Shown here in pieces: positions 51,510 to 61,490 of a DNA stretch of 64,000 nt. A model generated the notes under the pieces. That model made no database searches. It was not told the origin of the DNA and saw only the letters and a program-made list of their open reading frames with translations. The stretch is from Fuerstiella sp. (GTDB lineage Bacteria > Planctomycetota > Planctomycetia > Planctomycetales > Planctomycetaceae): the NCBI GenBank assembly GCA_029245955.1, contig JAQWOH010000019.1:62001-126000 (forward strand), given 5' to 3'. Within the stretch, counting starts at the first letter, position 1. Every line of letters starts with the position of its first letter. The position numbers and the translations under genes are program-made.

Positions 51510-53042
51510 TCATTCGCGTCTGGCAAGATTACTCACCTGAGCTCCACGAAGTGACATGACACACACAATGGCAGAAATACCAAGAAATACGGCCGACACC
51601 GGTTCCTGTACAAACGGCCACCAACTCCCATCGCTCGCCATCAGGGCAGCGCTGAGATTTTCCTCGGCGATGGGTGACAGGACGAATCCGATGACGAATG
51701 GTGGCGTCGGAATCCGCAACCGATCGAACAGCAGACCAAGTCCGCCGAAGGCAACCATCACCCAGACATCGAACATGCGGTTGGCCAAAGCGTACGACCC
51801 AAGCACGCAAAACGTCAGCACGACCGGAACCAGCAGCCCCTTCGGAATCTCCACCAGTCGAACCAGCCAGCGAGCGGACATCAGCATGAATCCGAACATG
51901 AGAATGTTGGCGACCAGATACGACTGAGTAATCGTGTGCACAATCTCCGGGTTGTTCTGAAACAGCAGCGGACCGGGTTGCAGTCCGTGAATAACGAATG
52001 CTCCCAGCAGAATGGCGTCAATCACGCTGCCTGGTATGCCCAGCGAGATCAGCGGAATCAACGCGCCGCCCACCGTTGCATTGTTGGCAGCTTCACTGGC
52101 AACGATACCCTCTTCGCAACCCGTTCCGAAATCGCTCGGCGCCGTCGATTGTGATCGAGCCGTCGCGTACGCCAGAATCGATCCGATATTCGCTCCTACT
52201 CCCGGCAGAATGCCGACAGCGGTCCCAATGAAAGACGATCTCACCAGGTTGGGCGTCGCCAGCAGCCATTCACCAATGGACGGAATAACATCCGCAGCAC
52301 CCGGCTGATCCTGCGCCGCAGAAACCGAATCCTGAGGAACGGCGGAAGGTCCGGGCAGCTTACCACCGGCATTGGCCGATTGGGTGAGGGCGTTCTTTCC
52401 CACATCCTTCAACAACTGACTGACGGCAAACAATCCAATCAGCACGGGTAACAATCGGAAGCCGTCGTTAAGTTCGCCGAAGCCAAACGTCAGGCGCGTC
52501 TGACCGGTCGCGGGATGCATGCCTGGCATCGCAGACAGCAGCCCCAGACTGCCGGCGAGCAACCCCATAGTCAGCGATTCACGGCTAATGACGGCAATGA
52601 GTACCAGCGCCAGCATGACCAGGGAAAACATATCCGGTGGGCCAATGCTTGTGGACCACACGGCCATCGGTGCAGCCAGCAGTGTCAACACACCCCAACT
52701 GAAAACGCCGCCTGCCAGTGAAGCGGCAATCCCTAACGTCAGCGCACGCTTCGGTCGGCCTCCGGCGGCCATGGGAAAACCGTCCAGAGTCGTCATCAAC
52801 GACGCCGGTGTCCCGGGTATATTCAACAATGTTGCTGAGATCAGCCCGCCACTCACGGATCCCACGTAGATTGCCACCAGCAGCGTCAATGCGTCCGGCG
52901 GCGACATCGCAAACGTCAGCGGCAATGTCAATGCGATGACCATCGCTCCCGTAAGTCCGGGGATACAGCCAACTGTAACGCCCAGCACAACGCCCAGAGT
53001 TGTCCACCACATAAACAACGGGTTGACCACATCAAATATCAA
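51510..53042 (-). CDS. Tripartite tricarboxylate transporter large membrane subunit (TctA-like)
   Basis: The 510-residue polytopic protein has about ten to twelve membrane helices and the TctA signatures 'VTVGCIPGLTGAMVIALTLP' near the start, 'NIPGTPASLMTTLDG' (about 73-87) and 'GILPGVGANIGSILAYATA' in the second half. It is the channel subunit of a secondary transporter driven by cation gradients and fed by a TctC-type binding protein. It starts at a TTG at 53042 that overlaps the end of the preceding TctC-TctB gene by 11 bases, implying translational coupling; an ATG ten codons later is an alternative. The substrate is a carboxylate of unknown identity. Confidence 0.9.
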   Translation of the reverse strand: MIFDVVNPLFMWWTTLGVVLGVTVGCIPGLTGAMVIALTLPLTFAMSPPDALTLLVAIYVGSVSGGLISATLLNIPGTPASLMTTLDGFPMAAGGRPKRALTLGIAASLAGGVFSWGVLTLLAAPMAVWSTSIGPPDMFSLVMLALVLIAVISRESLTMGLLAGSLGLLSAMPGMHPATGQTRLTFGFGELNDGFRLLPVLIGLFAVSQLLKDVGKNALTQSANAGGKLPGPSAVPQDSVSAAQDQPGAADVIPSIGEWLLATPNLVRSSFIGTAVGILPGVGANIGSILAYATARSQSTAPSDFGTGCEEGIVASEAANNATVGGALIPLISLGIPGSVIDAILLGAFVIHGLQPGPLLFQNNPEIVHTITQSYLVANILMFGFMLMSARWLVRLVEIPKGLLVPVVLTFCVLGSYALANRMFDVWVMVAFGGLGLLFDRLRIPTPPFVIGFVLSPIAEENLSAALMASDGSWWPFVQEPVSAVFLGISAIVCVMSLRGAQVSNLARRE

Positions 53043-54450
53043 TGATCAGAACCTCCGTGAACAGATAATGACATCCTGGCCCCAGCAGTATGGACGCGAC
53101 AATCAAGGCAGACATATTGCGGCGATTCCAATCCAGCAGGCGACCGCCAAGAATAAGAATAAAGGCGGTGCTCAGCAGCCAATATGGCGCAACGCGAAGC
53201 GAAAACAACAGGCAGAATGCCAACAACAGGCCAATTGTGGTCATTTGCAACCATGCTGCATCCTTCTGTTCACTGTGTCCCGACCGGGCAAACACATGGT
53301 CCTGGTCGGAAGTGTCAGTCATCGAAGTATCAATTCTCCTTAAACTCTGCAACGCAGAAACGCGGCGCTGTGCTGTGGCGACGAGTCCCAACAGTACCGT
53401 AACAGCAATCACGAACAGAGGCGTGTTCGGCAGCTGAATCGGATCGCCTGTGCCGACCTGACTGATAACGACTTCACGTTTCAGCAACTCTCGCTGCAAA
53501 GGCTGTCCTGACAGAAACAATGGTTCAATCATCAGTTCCGACAATCGCCGCTGCATCGCGGCGGTCTGCATCGCGTCACGCAGCATTTTCACCATTCGGT
53601 CGACGCAGTGCTGCGGGGTCCCCTTCGGTGCCCACCAGTACTGAATGAGATCCCAGACGACATCAATATTGTCCTCACGTGCGGTGCGAACGTTCGGAAA
53701 TTGCGGATGTCGTTCTTCGTCCAAGTACGCTATTGCCTGCAAGCCGCCGTCTTTGAACTGAGCGTACTCGGCGACCGCGAACACGCTCACGTCAACATGT
53801 TCACCAATCAGATCGCCAAATCGTTTAGCTCCGCCCCCGGTGGGAACATAGCGGAAACCGGCTCCGTCGAACGCGGATTCCAGCTTTAGTCCGGCAAAGT
53901 GACTGAGAGCTCCCAGATTCGCAGCAAACGTAATGGTATTCGGCTGGTCACGGGCTGCTTCCATCAACTGTGGCAGGCTGGTCCATCGTGCCCCTGCCTT
54001 CACGCATACCATGGAGCCGGTCCTCCCGGTCGCCGCAATCGGGTCAAACGCTTCCGGACCGTATTCTGTCTGGCCTGCGTGTCGCGCCGACAGAATGCCG
54101 TCATGCAGGTTCAGGATCGTATAACCATCGGGCTCCGCATCCCTGGCATACTGACTTCCGATCGTGCCGCCGGCTCCGGGACGATTAATGACAACAAGTC
54201 GCTCTGCCAGAAGTCCTTCGGTCTGTACAACTCCCTGAACAATGCGAACAAACGTATCGCTGCCGCCACCGGGAGCAAACGGGACGATGACCCTGACTGG
54301 TCTCTCCGGATACCCGCTGGCGTGTACCAGCGTCGTGGAAAAGAGAACAGACAGAATACCGTTAAACACGCGACGATCGAACAATCGTCGCAGGCCGTCC
54401 TCCACTTCACGGCCAGCAAACGCGCCAAAACGGATGCGTATCGCTGTCAT
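53032..54450 (-). CDS. TctC-TctB fusion: solute-binding domain joined to small membrane subunit
   Basis: The 472-residue protein starts at the ATG at 54450; a longer frame to 54576 exists but lacks a better signal sequence. An N-terminal hydrophobic export segment (about residues 30-45) precedes a complete TctC/Bug-type binding domain (about 48-340). Its motifs are 'YPERPVRVIVPFAPGGGSDT', 'NRPGAGGTIGSQYARDAEPD' and 'GTPQHCVDRMVKMLRDAM'. After it come a membrane helix ('LFVIAVTVLLGLVATA'), a short linker and a TctB-like region of about three helices ending 'HYLFTEVLIIDI'. TctC and TctB are normally separate proteins. The order TctC-TctB-TctA is kept across the fusion and the next gene. Confidence 0.85.
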   Translation of the reverse strand: MTAIRIRFGAFAGREVEDGLRRLFDRRVFNGILSVLFSTTLVHASGYPERPVRVIVPFAPGGGSDTFVRIVQGVVQTEGLLAERLVVINRPGAGGTIGSQYARDAEPDGYTILNLHDGILSARHAGQTEYGPEAFDPIAATGRTGSMVCVKAGARWTSLPQLMEAARDQPNTITFAANLGALSHFAGLKLESAFDGAGFRYVPTGGGAKRFGDLIGEHVDVSVFAVAEYAQFKDGGLQAIAYLDEERHPQFPNVRTAREDNIDVVWDLIQYWWAPKGTPQHCVDRMVKMLRDAMQTAAMQRRLSELMIEPLFLSGQPLQRELLKREVVISQVGTGDPIQLPNTPLFVIAVTVLLGLVATAQRRVSALQSLRRIDTSMTDTSDQDHVFARSGHSEQKDAAWLQMTTIGLLLAFCLLFSLRVAPYWLLSTAFILILGGRLLDWNRRNMSALIVASILLGPGCHYLFTEVLIIDI

Positions 54451-54520
54451 CGGACAGCCTCCGACCACCTCAGGCTTCTCTGAATGGGAATGAGATACAT
54501 GATCTGGCGGTACAACTGTG

Positions 54521-54554
54521 AAAAAGGGCTGGCGTCCGTGCAGACGCCAGCCCT
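54521..54554 (-). terminator. Strong intrinsic terminator of the Tat-exported oxidoreductase gene
   Basis: A perfect 12-bp GC-rich stem (54525-54536 with 54543-54554) has a 6-base loop and, on the minus strand, is followed by TTTTT. It sits 29 bases after the stop of the gene at 54583 and separates it from the transporter genes. Confidence 0.9.
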
Positions 54555-54582
54555 TGCAGATTTCGTCTTCGAGCAACCGATC

Positions 54583-55917
54583 CTACAGTACCTTCGTCGT
54601 TCCCGGCATGGGAATGTTGTAAGTCATGTCTTCGTTCGGCAGGACCGGCGGTGTGTCGGTCATGCTGGTGAACTGATCAATCGGCGAAACAACAACTTTC
54701 GAGTTGATCGCTTCGTCCCAGGTGATCTCCTTACCGCTGTAAGTGCACATACGACCGAAGATTGACGTCATCGTGCTGTGAGCACCATATTCGCCTTCGT
54801 TCGGACGCTTGCCGGCACGCAGATCAGCAAACAGGTCATGGTGTTCCTGCTGATGTCCACCACGACCGCCGCGACCGTAGGCCCACGTTTGGTTGCCGTT
54901 CTTATCAAATATTTTGGCGTTGCCGATGTGACAGGAACCATTGCTGCCATGAGCGAATTCGTCCACCTTGTTCCAGCACTTCTGAATGTGACGACACTGA
55001 CTGATCATCAGTGCGTCTTTTCCGTACGGACTGTCGCCATAGGTGAATTCGACCATGTGGTGGTCATAAATTTCACCATGTTCCTTACTGGTTCGAACCT
55101 GGCGGCCTCCCATTCCCTGCCCCTTCACAGGGTGGCCATCCATCAACCAGTTCATAACGTCCAAATTGTGAATGTGCTGCTCAGTAATGTGGTCTCCGCA
55201 CAGCCAGTTAAAGTAGTACCAGTTTCTCATCTGGTACTCCATTTCCGTCTGCCCTTCCTTACGAGGACGAGTCCACACGCCACCGCCATTCCAGTAGGCG
55301 CGGGCAGCAACGATGTCGCCGATGGCCCCATCGTGCAGACGTTTGATCGTTTCCACGTACGCCGGCTCGTGTCGACGCTGTAAGCCAATCTGCACAAGCA
55401 GGTTCTTTTCTTTGGAAACACGAGTGGCTTCCAGAAAACGGCGTACACCGGCAGCGTCAACAGCAACCGGTTTTTCAGCGAAAACGTGCTTACCCGCGTT
55501 AACAGCCGCCTCAAAATGAACGGGACGAAAACCCGGGGGCGTTGCAATCAATACCAGATCAATGTCAGTGTCCAGCAGTTTTTTGTAGCCATCGAAACCA
55601 ACGAACTGTCGTTCTTTCGGGACGTCAACTTTGTCCGTGTGCTTGCGACTCAGAGTCTTCAGGCTGCCCTGCAGACGATCGTCAAACGCGTCACACATGG
55701 CGATCAGCTTTGTCGGTCCCTCAGTGTTCATGGCCTGCTCGGCCGCACCCGTACAACGGCCGCCACACCCGATCATCCCCAGACGAATTGTCTCGTCATA
55801 GCTGGTATGAGCAGCCTGCACGGCGTTCAGACTGCTGAGAACACTACCGGCAGCCGCGGCGGTTGTGGATGTCTTCAAGAAATCTCGACGGGACGCATTC
55901 TTCTTTTCGGTCGCCAT
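54583..55917 (-). CDS. Gfo/Idh/MocA family oxidoreductase with Tat signal
   Basis: The 444-residue protein opens with a twin-arginine signal ('RRDFLKTSTTAAAAGSVLSS', residues 10-29), so it should be exported folded, already loaded with its cofactor. The Rossmann motif is 'IRLGMIGCGGRCTGAAEQA' (about 44-62). The family 'KHVFAEKPVAVD' motif lies at about 143-154, and the C-terminal domain shows 'GDHITEQHIHNLDVMNWLMD' with the conserved His/Asp residues. Exported members of this family are abundant in planctomycetes and are presumed to act on sugars in the periplasm. It is a single gene with its own terminator and is divergent from metH. Confidence 0.9.
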   Translation of the reverse strand: MATEKKNASRRDFLKTSTTAAAAGSVLSSLNAVQAAHTSYDETIRLGMIGCGGRCTGAAEQAMNTEGPTKLIAMCDAFDDRLQGSLKTLSRKHTDKVDVPKERQFVGFDGYKKLLDTDIDLVLIATPPGFRPVHFEAAVNAGKHVFAEKPVAVDAAGVRRFLEATRVSKEKNLLVQIGLQRRHEPAYVETIKRLHDGAIGDIVAARAYWNGGGVWTRPRKEGQTEMEYQMRNWYYFNWLCGDHITEQHIHNLDVMNWLMDGHPVKGQGMGGRQVRTSKEHGEIYDHHMVEFTYGDSPYGKDALMISQCRHIQKCWNKVDEFAHGSNGSCHIGNAKIFDKNGNQTWAYGRGGRGGHQQEHHDLFADLRAGKRPNEGEYGAHSTMTSIFGRMCTYSGKEITWDEAINSKVVVSPIDQFTSMTDTPPVLPNEDMTYNIPMPGTTKVL

Positions 55918-56324
55918 GAGTGCACGATCTCCGGAACAGGGTAAGACAATGAGAAAGACGAAACGGTCAATGACCGCTGGTCAGAATTACGTATACAGAG
56001 GTTTACCGGGGCCATTTTGCCCGGACCGAACCGCGCATTCTATGGCCAGAGTGCTGTGATCGCAATTCCATGGCCTAAATTGCGATGTAAACCGGTGCAG
56101 TCACACCACCCACGAAGTCATGATTCACGACCATCGAGAATCGACACCATCAACGAAATCGCGGCTTTCGCAGAGGCTGCCATCCGCCTAGAATCCGGCA
56201 CTCTGAAAGCCCGAGACGCATCTTACCCGGGCCTTTCCAACCGTTTCCCGTCCCCTTAGCAGCGACCTACCGGCTACTGAGCGATCGCTCGAGTCAGCTG
56301 AGGGCCGCCCCGACATTCTTTCAA
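55918..56324. promoter_or_regulatory. Divergent intergenic region upstream of metH
   Basis: These 407 bp hold the promoters of metH and the exported oxidoreductase. A perfect 9-bp inverted repeat (56059-56067 with 56078-56086, ATCGCAATT/AATTGCGAT, 10-base spacer) lies about 240 bp before metH and may be a protein-binding site or hairpin. A GAGCGATCGCTC palindrome lies at 56279-56290, about 35 bp before the metH start. I could not match the region to a cobalamin, SAM or SAH riboswitch. Confidence 0.45.
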
Positions 56325-59300
56325 ATGCCCAACAAGCCGGACATTCGCGAACTTCTGGAAGAACGCATCCTTGTGATCGACGGATCCATGGGCGCCTTAA
56401 TCATGTCACACGATCCGGACGAAGCGTTCTACCGGGGCGAACGGTTCAAGAATCACCACATTGATGTCAAAAACGCCACCGATCTGCTGGTGCTGACACA
56501 GCCGCAGTTGATCAGGGACATTCATCAGCAATACGTCGATGCGGGCGCAGACATTATTGAGACAGATACGTTCAACGCCAATATTGTCTCTCTCGAAGAA
56601 TTTGGTGTCGCAGACCTGACGTATCAGATTAACAAGGCGGGAGCAGAACTGGCCAGGTCTGTCACTGACAGGGCGTTCGCTGAAAATACGAGGAAGCCGC
56701 GGTACGTCGCCGGTAGTATTGGACCGACAAAAATCCAGCTTTCGATGAACGCAGAGGTGCCGGGCACTCGACCGGTTGGCTTCGATCTGATGGTCGAATC
56801 GTACGCTGAACAGGTTCGTGGTCTGATGGATGGAGGCTGCGATCTGCTGTTGCCGGAAACCAGTTTCGACACGCTGAATATGAAATCGTGTCTGTTCGCG
56901 ATCAGTCGGGTCTTTGAAGAACAGGGCCGCAAAATCCCGGTCATGATTTCCGGCACGGTCTTCACTGGTGGTCGTACGCTGCTCGGCCAGGCCGTCGAAG
57001 CGTTCTACACATCGGTCGAACACTTTCCGTCACTCAGCGTTGGATTCAACTGTGCGCTGGGACCGACACAGATGAAGCCATACCTGGAAACGCTGTCTGA
57101 AATGGCAACACAGTATGTCACGTGCTATCCGAACGCCGGCATGCCCGACGGAATGGGGGGCTTTGACAGCAATGCGACCGAGTTTACCCGGGCACTTCAC
57201 ACAGCAGCAACTGGCGGACTGGTCAACGTCGTGGGTGGCTGCTGCGGGACGACTCCCGAATACATCAGCAAGGTGGCCGAAGCTGTCATTAACGTGCCAC
57301 CACGAAGAATCCCGCAGGGCAACGGCTGGTCCACCTATTCCGGGTTTGACTATCTGGCACTGCGACCGGAAACAAACTTCCTGAACGTCGGTGAACGTAC
57401 AAACGTCACCGGGTCTCGCCGGTTTGCTCGTCTGATTCGCGAAGAAAAGTACGATGAAGCGCTCAGCGTTGCTGCCAACCAGGTGGAGGGCGGCGCCAAT
57501 GTGATTGATGTGAACATGGACGAAGGCCTGCTGGACGGGCCCCGCTGCATGGAAAAATTTCTGTGGCTGCTGCACGACGACGACCTGCGCGTGCCGATCA
57601 TGATCGACAGTTCTGACTGGAACGTGATCGAGGCAGGATTGAAGTGCTGCCAGGGCAAGAGCATCGTCAACAGCATCAGTATGAAGGAAGGCGAAGAAAA
57701 CTTCCTGGATCAGGCACGGCTGATCAGGCGTTACGGAGCAGCCACCATCGTAATGGCGTTCGACGAATCCGGACAGGCGACGACATGTGAAGACAAGGTG
57801 CGAATCTGTAAGCGAGCCTATAAGCTGCTGACTGAGAAAGTGGGATTCCCGCCAACGGACATCATCTTCGATCCGAATATCCTGACGGTCGGAACCGGGA
57901 TGGAAGAGCACGCCAACTACGCCGTCGAATTCATTGAGGCCGTGCGGCGGATCAAGCAGGAATGTCCCGGTGCCAAAACGTCCGGCGGCGTCAGCAATAT
58001 CAGCTTCTCGTTCCGCGGCAACAATGCTGTCCGTGAAGCAATGAACGCAGCGTTCCTGTTTCACGCCATCAAGGCCGGCCTGGACATGGGCATCGTGAAT
58101 CCCACCCAGCTGGAAGTCTATGACGAAATTGACAGCGAGCTGCTGGTCTTCATCGAAGATGTACTGCTGAATCGACGCCCGGATGCAACCGAACGTCTGG
58201 TCGACTACGCCGAAACGGTCAAGGAAAAGGCCAGCGGCCGGAAGCGAACTGAAGAGTGGCGCAATGGCACAATCGAAGAGCGGCTGCAGCACGCGCTGCT
58301 GAAAGGTGTCACTGACTACGTTGACAAGGACACCGAAGAGGCGCGTCAGAAGTTCGGCCGACCACTGGACGTGATTCAGGGGCCGTTGATGGACAGCATG
58401 AACGTTGTCGGCGAACTGTTCGGTGCAGGAAAGATGTTTCTGCCACAGGTCGTTAAATCGGCGCGAGTGATGAAAAAATCAGTCGCCTGGCTGGAACCGT
58501 TCATGGAAGCGGAAAAAGCAGCCGGCGATGACAGGAGTCTGTTCGACAGAAACGGGTTGTTTACCGGTTCTCGAGAGGAAGCCGTCACACTTGTGGATGC
58601 CTCTGAAAGGGACTCAGGCACGACGGCAGCAACCAGTGCCTCGCGGGGCACATTTCTGATCGCGACCGTCAAAGGCGATGTTCACGACATCGGCAAGAAC
58701 ATCGTGGCTGTGGTGCTGCGCTGCAACAACTTTGAAGTGATCGACCTGGGTGTAATGGTGCCCTGCGAGACAATTCTGGCAGAAGCGAAGAAACACAACG
58801 CCGATATGATCGGTCTCAGTGGATTGATCACGCCGTCACTGGGCGAAATGATCACGGTCGCTCGTACGATGAAGGAACAGGGCTGGGAACTGCCACTGCT
58901 TATTGGCGGGGCGACTACCAGTGCCAGACACACTGCCGTCAAAGTCGCTCCAGCCTGCGAACATCCGGTGATCCACGTCGGTGACGCATCACTGTCCGTC
59001 GGTGTCGTAGAGGCCCTGCTTGACCCGAAATCAAAGACTGCCTTTCTCGAGCAGAATCTGGCGGCACAGGAAAAGGCTCGAGCGGCCTTCCAACAACGGC
59101 AGCAGGTGAAACTTCTGCCATACAGTGAAGCCCTGGAAAATCGTTTTACCATCGACTGGAACCACTACCAGCCGCCGAAACCCGACTTCCTCGGCACACG
59201 TGTCATCGAGGATCTGCCGCTGGCTGAACTGGTGCCGCACATTGACTGGTCGCCGTTCTTCAGCAGCTGGCAGCTGATTGGCAAGTACCCGCGTATCTTC

Positions 59301-60110
59301 GAAGACGATGTTATTGGTGAAGAGGCCAGGAAACTGTTCGACGACGCGCAGGCAGATCTCAGACAGCTACTGGCAGACAACAGTCTGCGAGCAAGAGGCG
59401 TCTACGGATTCTGGCCGGCTAACTCGGACGATGACGACATTATTCTGTGGACCGATGAGACCCGCAGCACGGAACGGATGCGATTTCCGATGCTGCGGCA
59501 GCAATGGGAGCGAGTCGGTCAGAAGGACTATCGCAGCCTGGCCGACTATGTCGCGCCTATGGCCGGGGGTTCCAGCGGTGACGCGTCGTCTATCCCCGAT
59601 TACATCGGAGCGTTTGCTGTTACGGCGGGCCACGGCTGCGACGAACTGGCAAGATCGGTCGAATCATCCGGAGACGATTACCGAGCGATCATGATCAAGG
59701 CCCTTGCAGATCGTCTGGCCGAGGCATTCGCAGAATACATGCACGCGAAGACTCGCGCGGAATGGGGTTTTGGCAACGGTGAAAAGCTGTCCCGTGAGGA
59801 CATGATCGCTGAAAAGTATCGCGGCATTCGACCGGCGTTCGGCTATCCGGCGTGTCCCGACCACCTTCCCAAAGGTGAGTTGTGGACTCTGCTGGACGCG
59901 GAAGCTGCTACCGGCATGACGCTGACCGAAAACTTTGCCATGTGGCCCGCTGCGTCTGTCAGCGGACTGTACTTCAGTCTTCCGGAAGCTCGCTACTTCA
60001 GTGTCGACCGTGTTACAAAAGACCAGGTCGAACATTATGCCACTCGCCGAAAGATGTCGGTCAAAGACACCGAACGCTGGCTGGCACCGAACCTGGGATA
60101 CGATCCGTAA
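56325..60110 (+). CDS. metH: Cobalamin-dependent methionine synthase
   Basis: The 1261-residue cytoplasmic enzyme makes methionine from homocysteine and methyltetrahydrofolate. All four modules of full-length MetH are present. The homocysteine/zinc domain (about 1-330) has '[11 protein letters not shown]', '[11 protein letters not shown]' and the zinc cysteines in '[10 protein letters not shown]'. The methyl-folate barrel (about 350-640) has '[18 protein letters not shown]' and '[16 protein letters not shown]'. The B12 cap and binding domains (about 645-910) carry the cobalt-ligating His in '[18 protein letters not shown]'. The C-terminal AdoMet-activation domain (about 930-1261) has '[16 protein letters not shown]'. 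Length and order match E. coli MetH (about 1227). It starts at an ATG at 56325 and is convergent with the next gene. Confidence 0.97.
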   Translation: MPNKPDIRELLEERILVIDGSMGALIMSHDPDEAFYRGERFKNHHIDVKNATDLLVLTQPQLIRDIHQQYVDAGADIIETDTFNANIVSLEEFGVADLTYQINKAGAELARSVTDRAFAENTRKPRYVAGSIGPTKIQLSMNAEVPGTRPVGFDLMVESYAEQVRGLMDGGCDLLLPETSFDTLNMKSCLFAISRVFEEQGRKIPVMISGTVFTGGRTLLGQAVEAFYTSVEHFPSLSVGFNCALGPTQMKPYLETLSEMATQYVTCYPNAGMPDGMGGFDSNATEFTRALHTAATGGLVNVVGGCCGTTPEYISKVAEAVINVPPRRIPQGNGWSTYSGFDYLALRPETNFLNVGERTNVTGSRRFARLIREEKYDEALSVAANQVEGGANVIDVNMDEGLLDGPRCMEKFLWLLHDDDLRVPIMIDSSDWNVIEAGLKCCQGKSIVNSISMKEGEENFLDQARLIRRYGAATIVMAFDESGQATTCEDKVRICKRAYKLLTEKVGFPPTDIIFDPNILTVGTGMEEHANYAVEFIEAVRRIKQECPGAKTSGGVSNISFSFRGNNAVREAMNAAFLFHAIKAGLDMGIVNPTQLEVYDEIDSELLVFIEDVLLNRRPDATERLVDYAETVKEKASGRKRTEEWRNGTIEERLQHALLKGVTDYVDKDTEEARQKFGRPLDVIQGPLMDSMNVVGELFGAGKMFLPQVVKSARVMKKSVAWLEPFMEAEKAAGDDRSLFDRNGLFTGSREEAVTLVDASERDSGTTAATSASRGTFLIATVKGDVHDIGKNIVAVVLRCNNFEVIDLGVMVPCETILAEAKKHNADMIGLSGLITPSLGEMITVARTMKEQGWELPLLIGGATTSARHTAVKVAPACEHPVIHVGDASLSVGVVEALLDPKSKTAFLEQNLAAQEKARAAFQQRQQVKLLPYSEALENRFTIDWNHYQPPKPDFLGTRVIEDLPLAELVPHIDWSPFFSSWQLIGKYPRIFEDDVIGEEARKLFDDAQADLRQLLADNSLRARGVYGFWPANSDDDDIILWTDETRSTERMRFPMLRQQWERVGQKDYRSLADYVAPMAGGSSGDASSIPDYIGAFAVTAGHGCDELARSVESSGDDYRAIMIKALADRLAEAFAEYMHAKTRAEWGFGNGEKLSREDMIAEKYRGIRPAFGYPACPDHLPKGELWTLLDAEAATGMTLTENFAMWPAASVSGLYFSLPEARYFSVDRVTKDQVEHYATRRKMSVKDTERWLAPNLGYDP

Positions 60111-60131
60111 CGACTTGTTGCGCGGCTACGA

Positions 60132-60956
60132 CTACTGTGTATTCAGTTCACTTTCCGCTATGTCCAGAATGCGCTGCACAGACATCGTGCTTTTGATTGT
60201 GCTGACTTCGGCAAATGTATCGCGCGAAGCTGTCGATTCCTTTTGTTCGCGAGTTACCACCACTTCCCAGCGAGCAAGACCGAACGGTACTTCCGGCGTG
60301 ACCCAGAAGTTTCCTTCGTTCGTGGAACGACTTTGCGGCCTTTCCATGACCGTCTGCCCTTTCAGGTGACGTGCATTAAACGACAGGTTAGTCGCGATAA
60401 GCTGAGGACTTTCGGAGGGCGAAACGACCACGGGCTTCGGATAATTATTCAGCAGACATACCGTCGGGTAGATGCGCAGAGCCGGACTCTTGATCACCTT
60501 GACCTGATTCTCCCCGAGACGCCTGTGGCCTCGCACAATCGGCAGCATCACATTGGGTACGAGATCACTGTCGACCGATTCCCCCACGACCTTGCTTTCC
60601 GGAACCAGTACCTTGTAGATTCGTGCTCCGACCGGTCCCGGATCAATACCGGCGGCACCCGGGTCACCGGTAACAACCTTAATTTCAATCCACCGACAGG
60701 CCTGCATTGTCCCCTCAAATTCGGCCTCTTCGCGGCCAACGGACTTCACACTGATCTCACGTTCCCACTTCAGTGTTTCCTTTCCGTCTGCGATATCAGG
60801 TCGGACGTTTTCCTGAATAATTTCACCTCGGTACTCCACGCCGGTACCATCTTCCGGTAACTGAAAGATCAGTCCCTGTGCAGATGCGGACGAGGACGTC
60901 AGGGATTCGACCAGAACTGCGAGGCAAACGCCGAAGAATTTAATTTGACGATTCAT
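60132..60956 (-). CDS. Uncharacterised secreted protein
   Basis: The 274-residue protein starts at the ATG at 60956 ('MNRQIKFFGVCLAVLVESLT'), with a signal peptide ending around 'SASAQG'. The mature part is beta-rich, with alternating strands such as 'GVEYRGEIIQENVRPDIADG' and 'EFEGTMQACRWIEIKVVTGD'. I recognise no catalytic motif or named domain. It resembles small secreted proteins common in planctomycete genomes. It is convergent with metH, 21 bp apart, so no functional link to methionine synthesis is implied. Confidence 0.65.
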   Translation of the reverse strand: MNRQIKFFGVCLAVLVESLTSSSASAQGLIFQLPEDGTGVEYRGEIIQENVRPDIADGKETLKWEREISVKSVGREEAEFEGTMQACRWIEIKVVTGDPGAAGIDPGPVGARIYKVLVPESKVVGESVDSDLVPNVMLPIVRGHRRLGENQVKVIKSPALRIYPTVCLLNNYPKPVVVSPSESPQLIATNLSFNARHLKGQTVMERPQSRSTNEGNFWVTPEVPFGLARWEVVVTREQKESTASRDTFAEVSTIKSTMSVQRILDIAESELNTQ

Positions 60957-61490
60957 ATTCAATGTCCGTGATTATTGTGAGCTTGCGTCACGTCCAAACG
61001 GCGATGAGTCCGGCTGACGATTTTCGGGGATGCCGGATGCATCACAACCATGACGCTTGTCTCCCTGGTCTTTTCGGCAGAAATCACTGTCCAACTTCTG
61101 TTCGGCATAGTTTGCCCCGCAAACGAGCAATGAAGCAAGAGGAATCGCTGAAGGTCTGGCAAATTCGACCGGTGCAACGTCCTCAGGATCGAATACCGCC
61201 CCAGAATCGGCCAACCAGCGGCTGTTCACCGTCTCGACAGGTGACGTGACCACAGGTCGGCACACTGCCCGACCGCGATCAGAAACCCGCCCATGACGCA
61301 GCAATCAGCCCATAAATGTCCAATGCCGCAAATTTGCTTTCGGTTAGTTTTCGCCCATTTACAACCTGAATGATTTCCGCAAAGTGGCCGCCGTAATCGG
61401 TCACAGCGTTGCGACAGAAAGCCCCAACGACGATAAAATCCGTTCTGCCGAATGTCAAAACTACTGACCGGATTCAATGAAAGTTCAACA
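60957..61490. other. Divergent intergenic region without a convincing gene
   Basis: These 534 bp separate the divergent secreted-protein and DUF1080 genes. Short frames of 70-110 codons exist on both strands but show no signal peptide, motif or ribosome-binding site I can support. The promoters of both flanking genes should lie here. Confidence 0.4.

Noticed and set aside
55918..56324. Possible cobalamin or SAM/SAH riboswitch before metH
   Set aside because: I could not find the conserved B12-box or SAM/SAH core motifs; only simple palindromes are visible.
57030..58292. 420-codon minus-strand open frame
   Set aside because: It lies antisense to the MetH homocysteine and folate domains and has no domain-like features.
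60957..61490. Short open frames of 70-110 codons on both strands
   Set aside because: No signal peptide, family motif or ribosome-binding site supports any of them, and they overlap one another.
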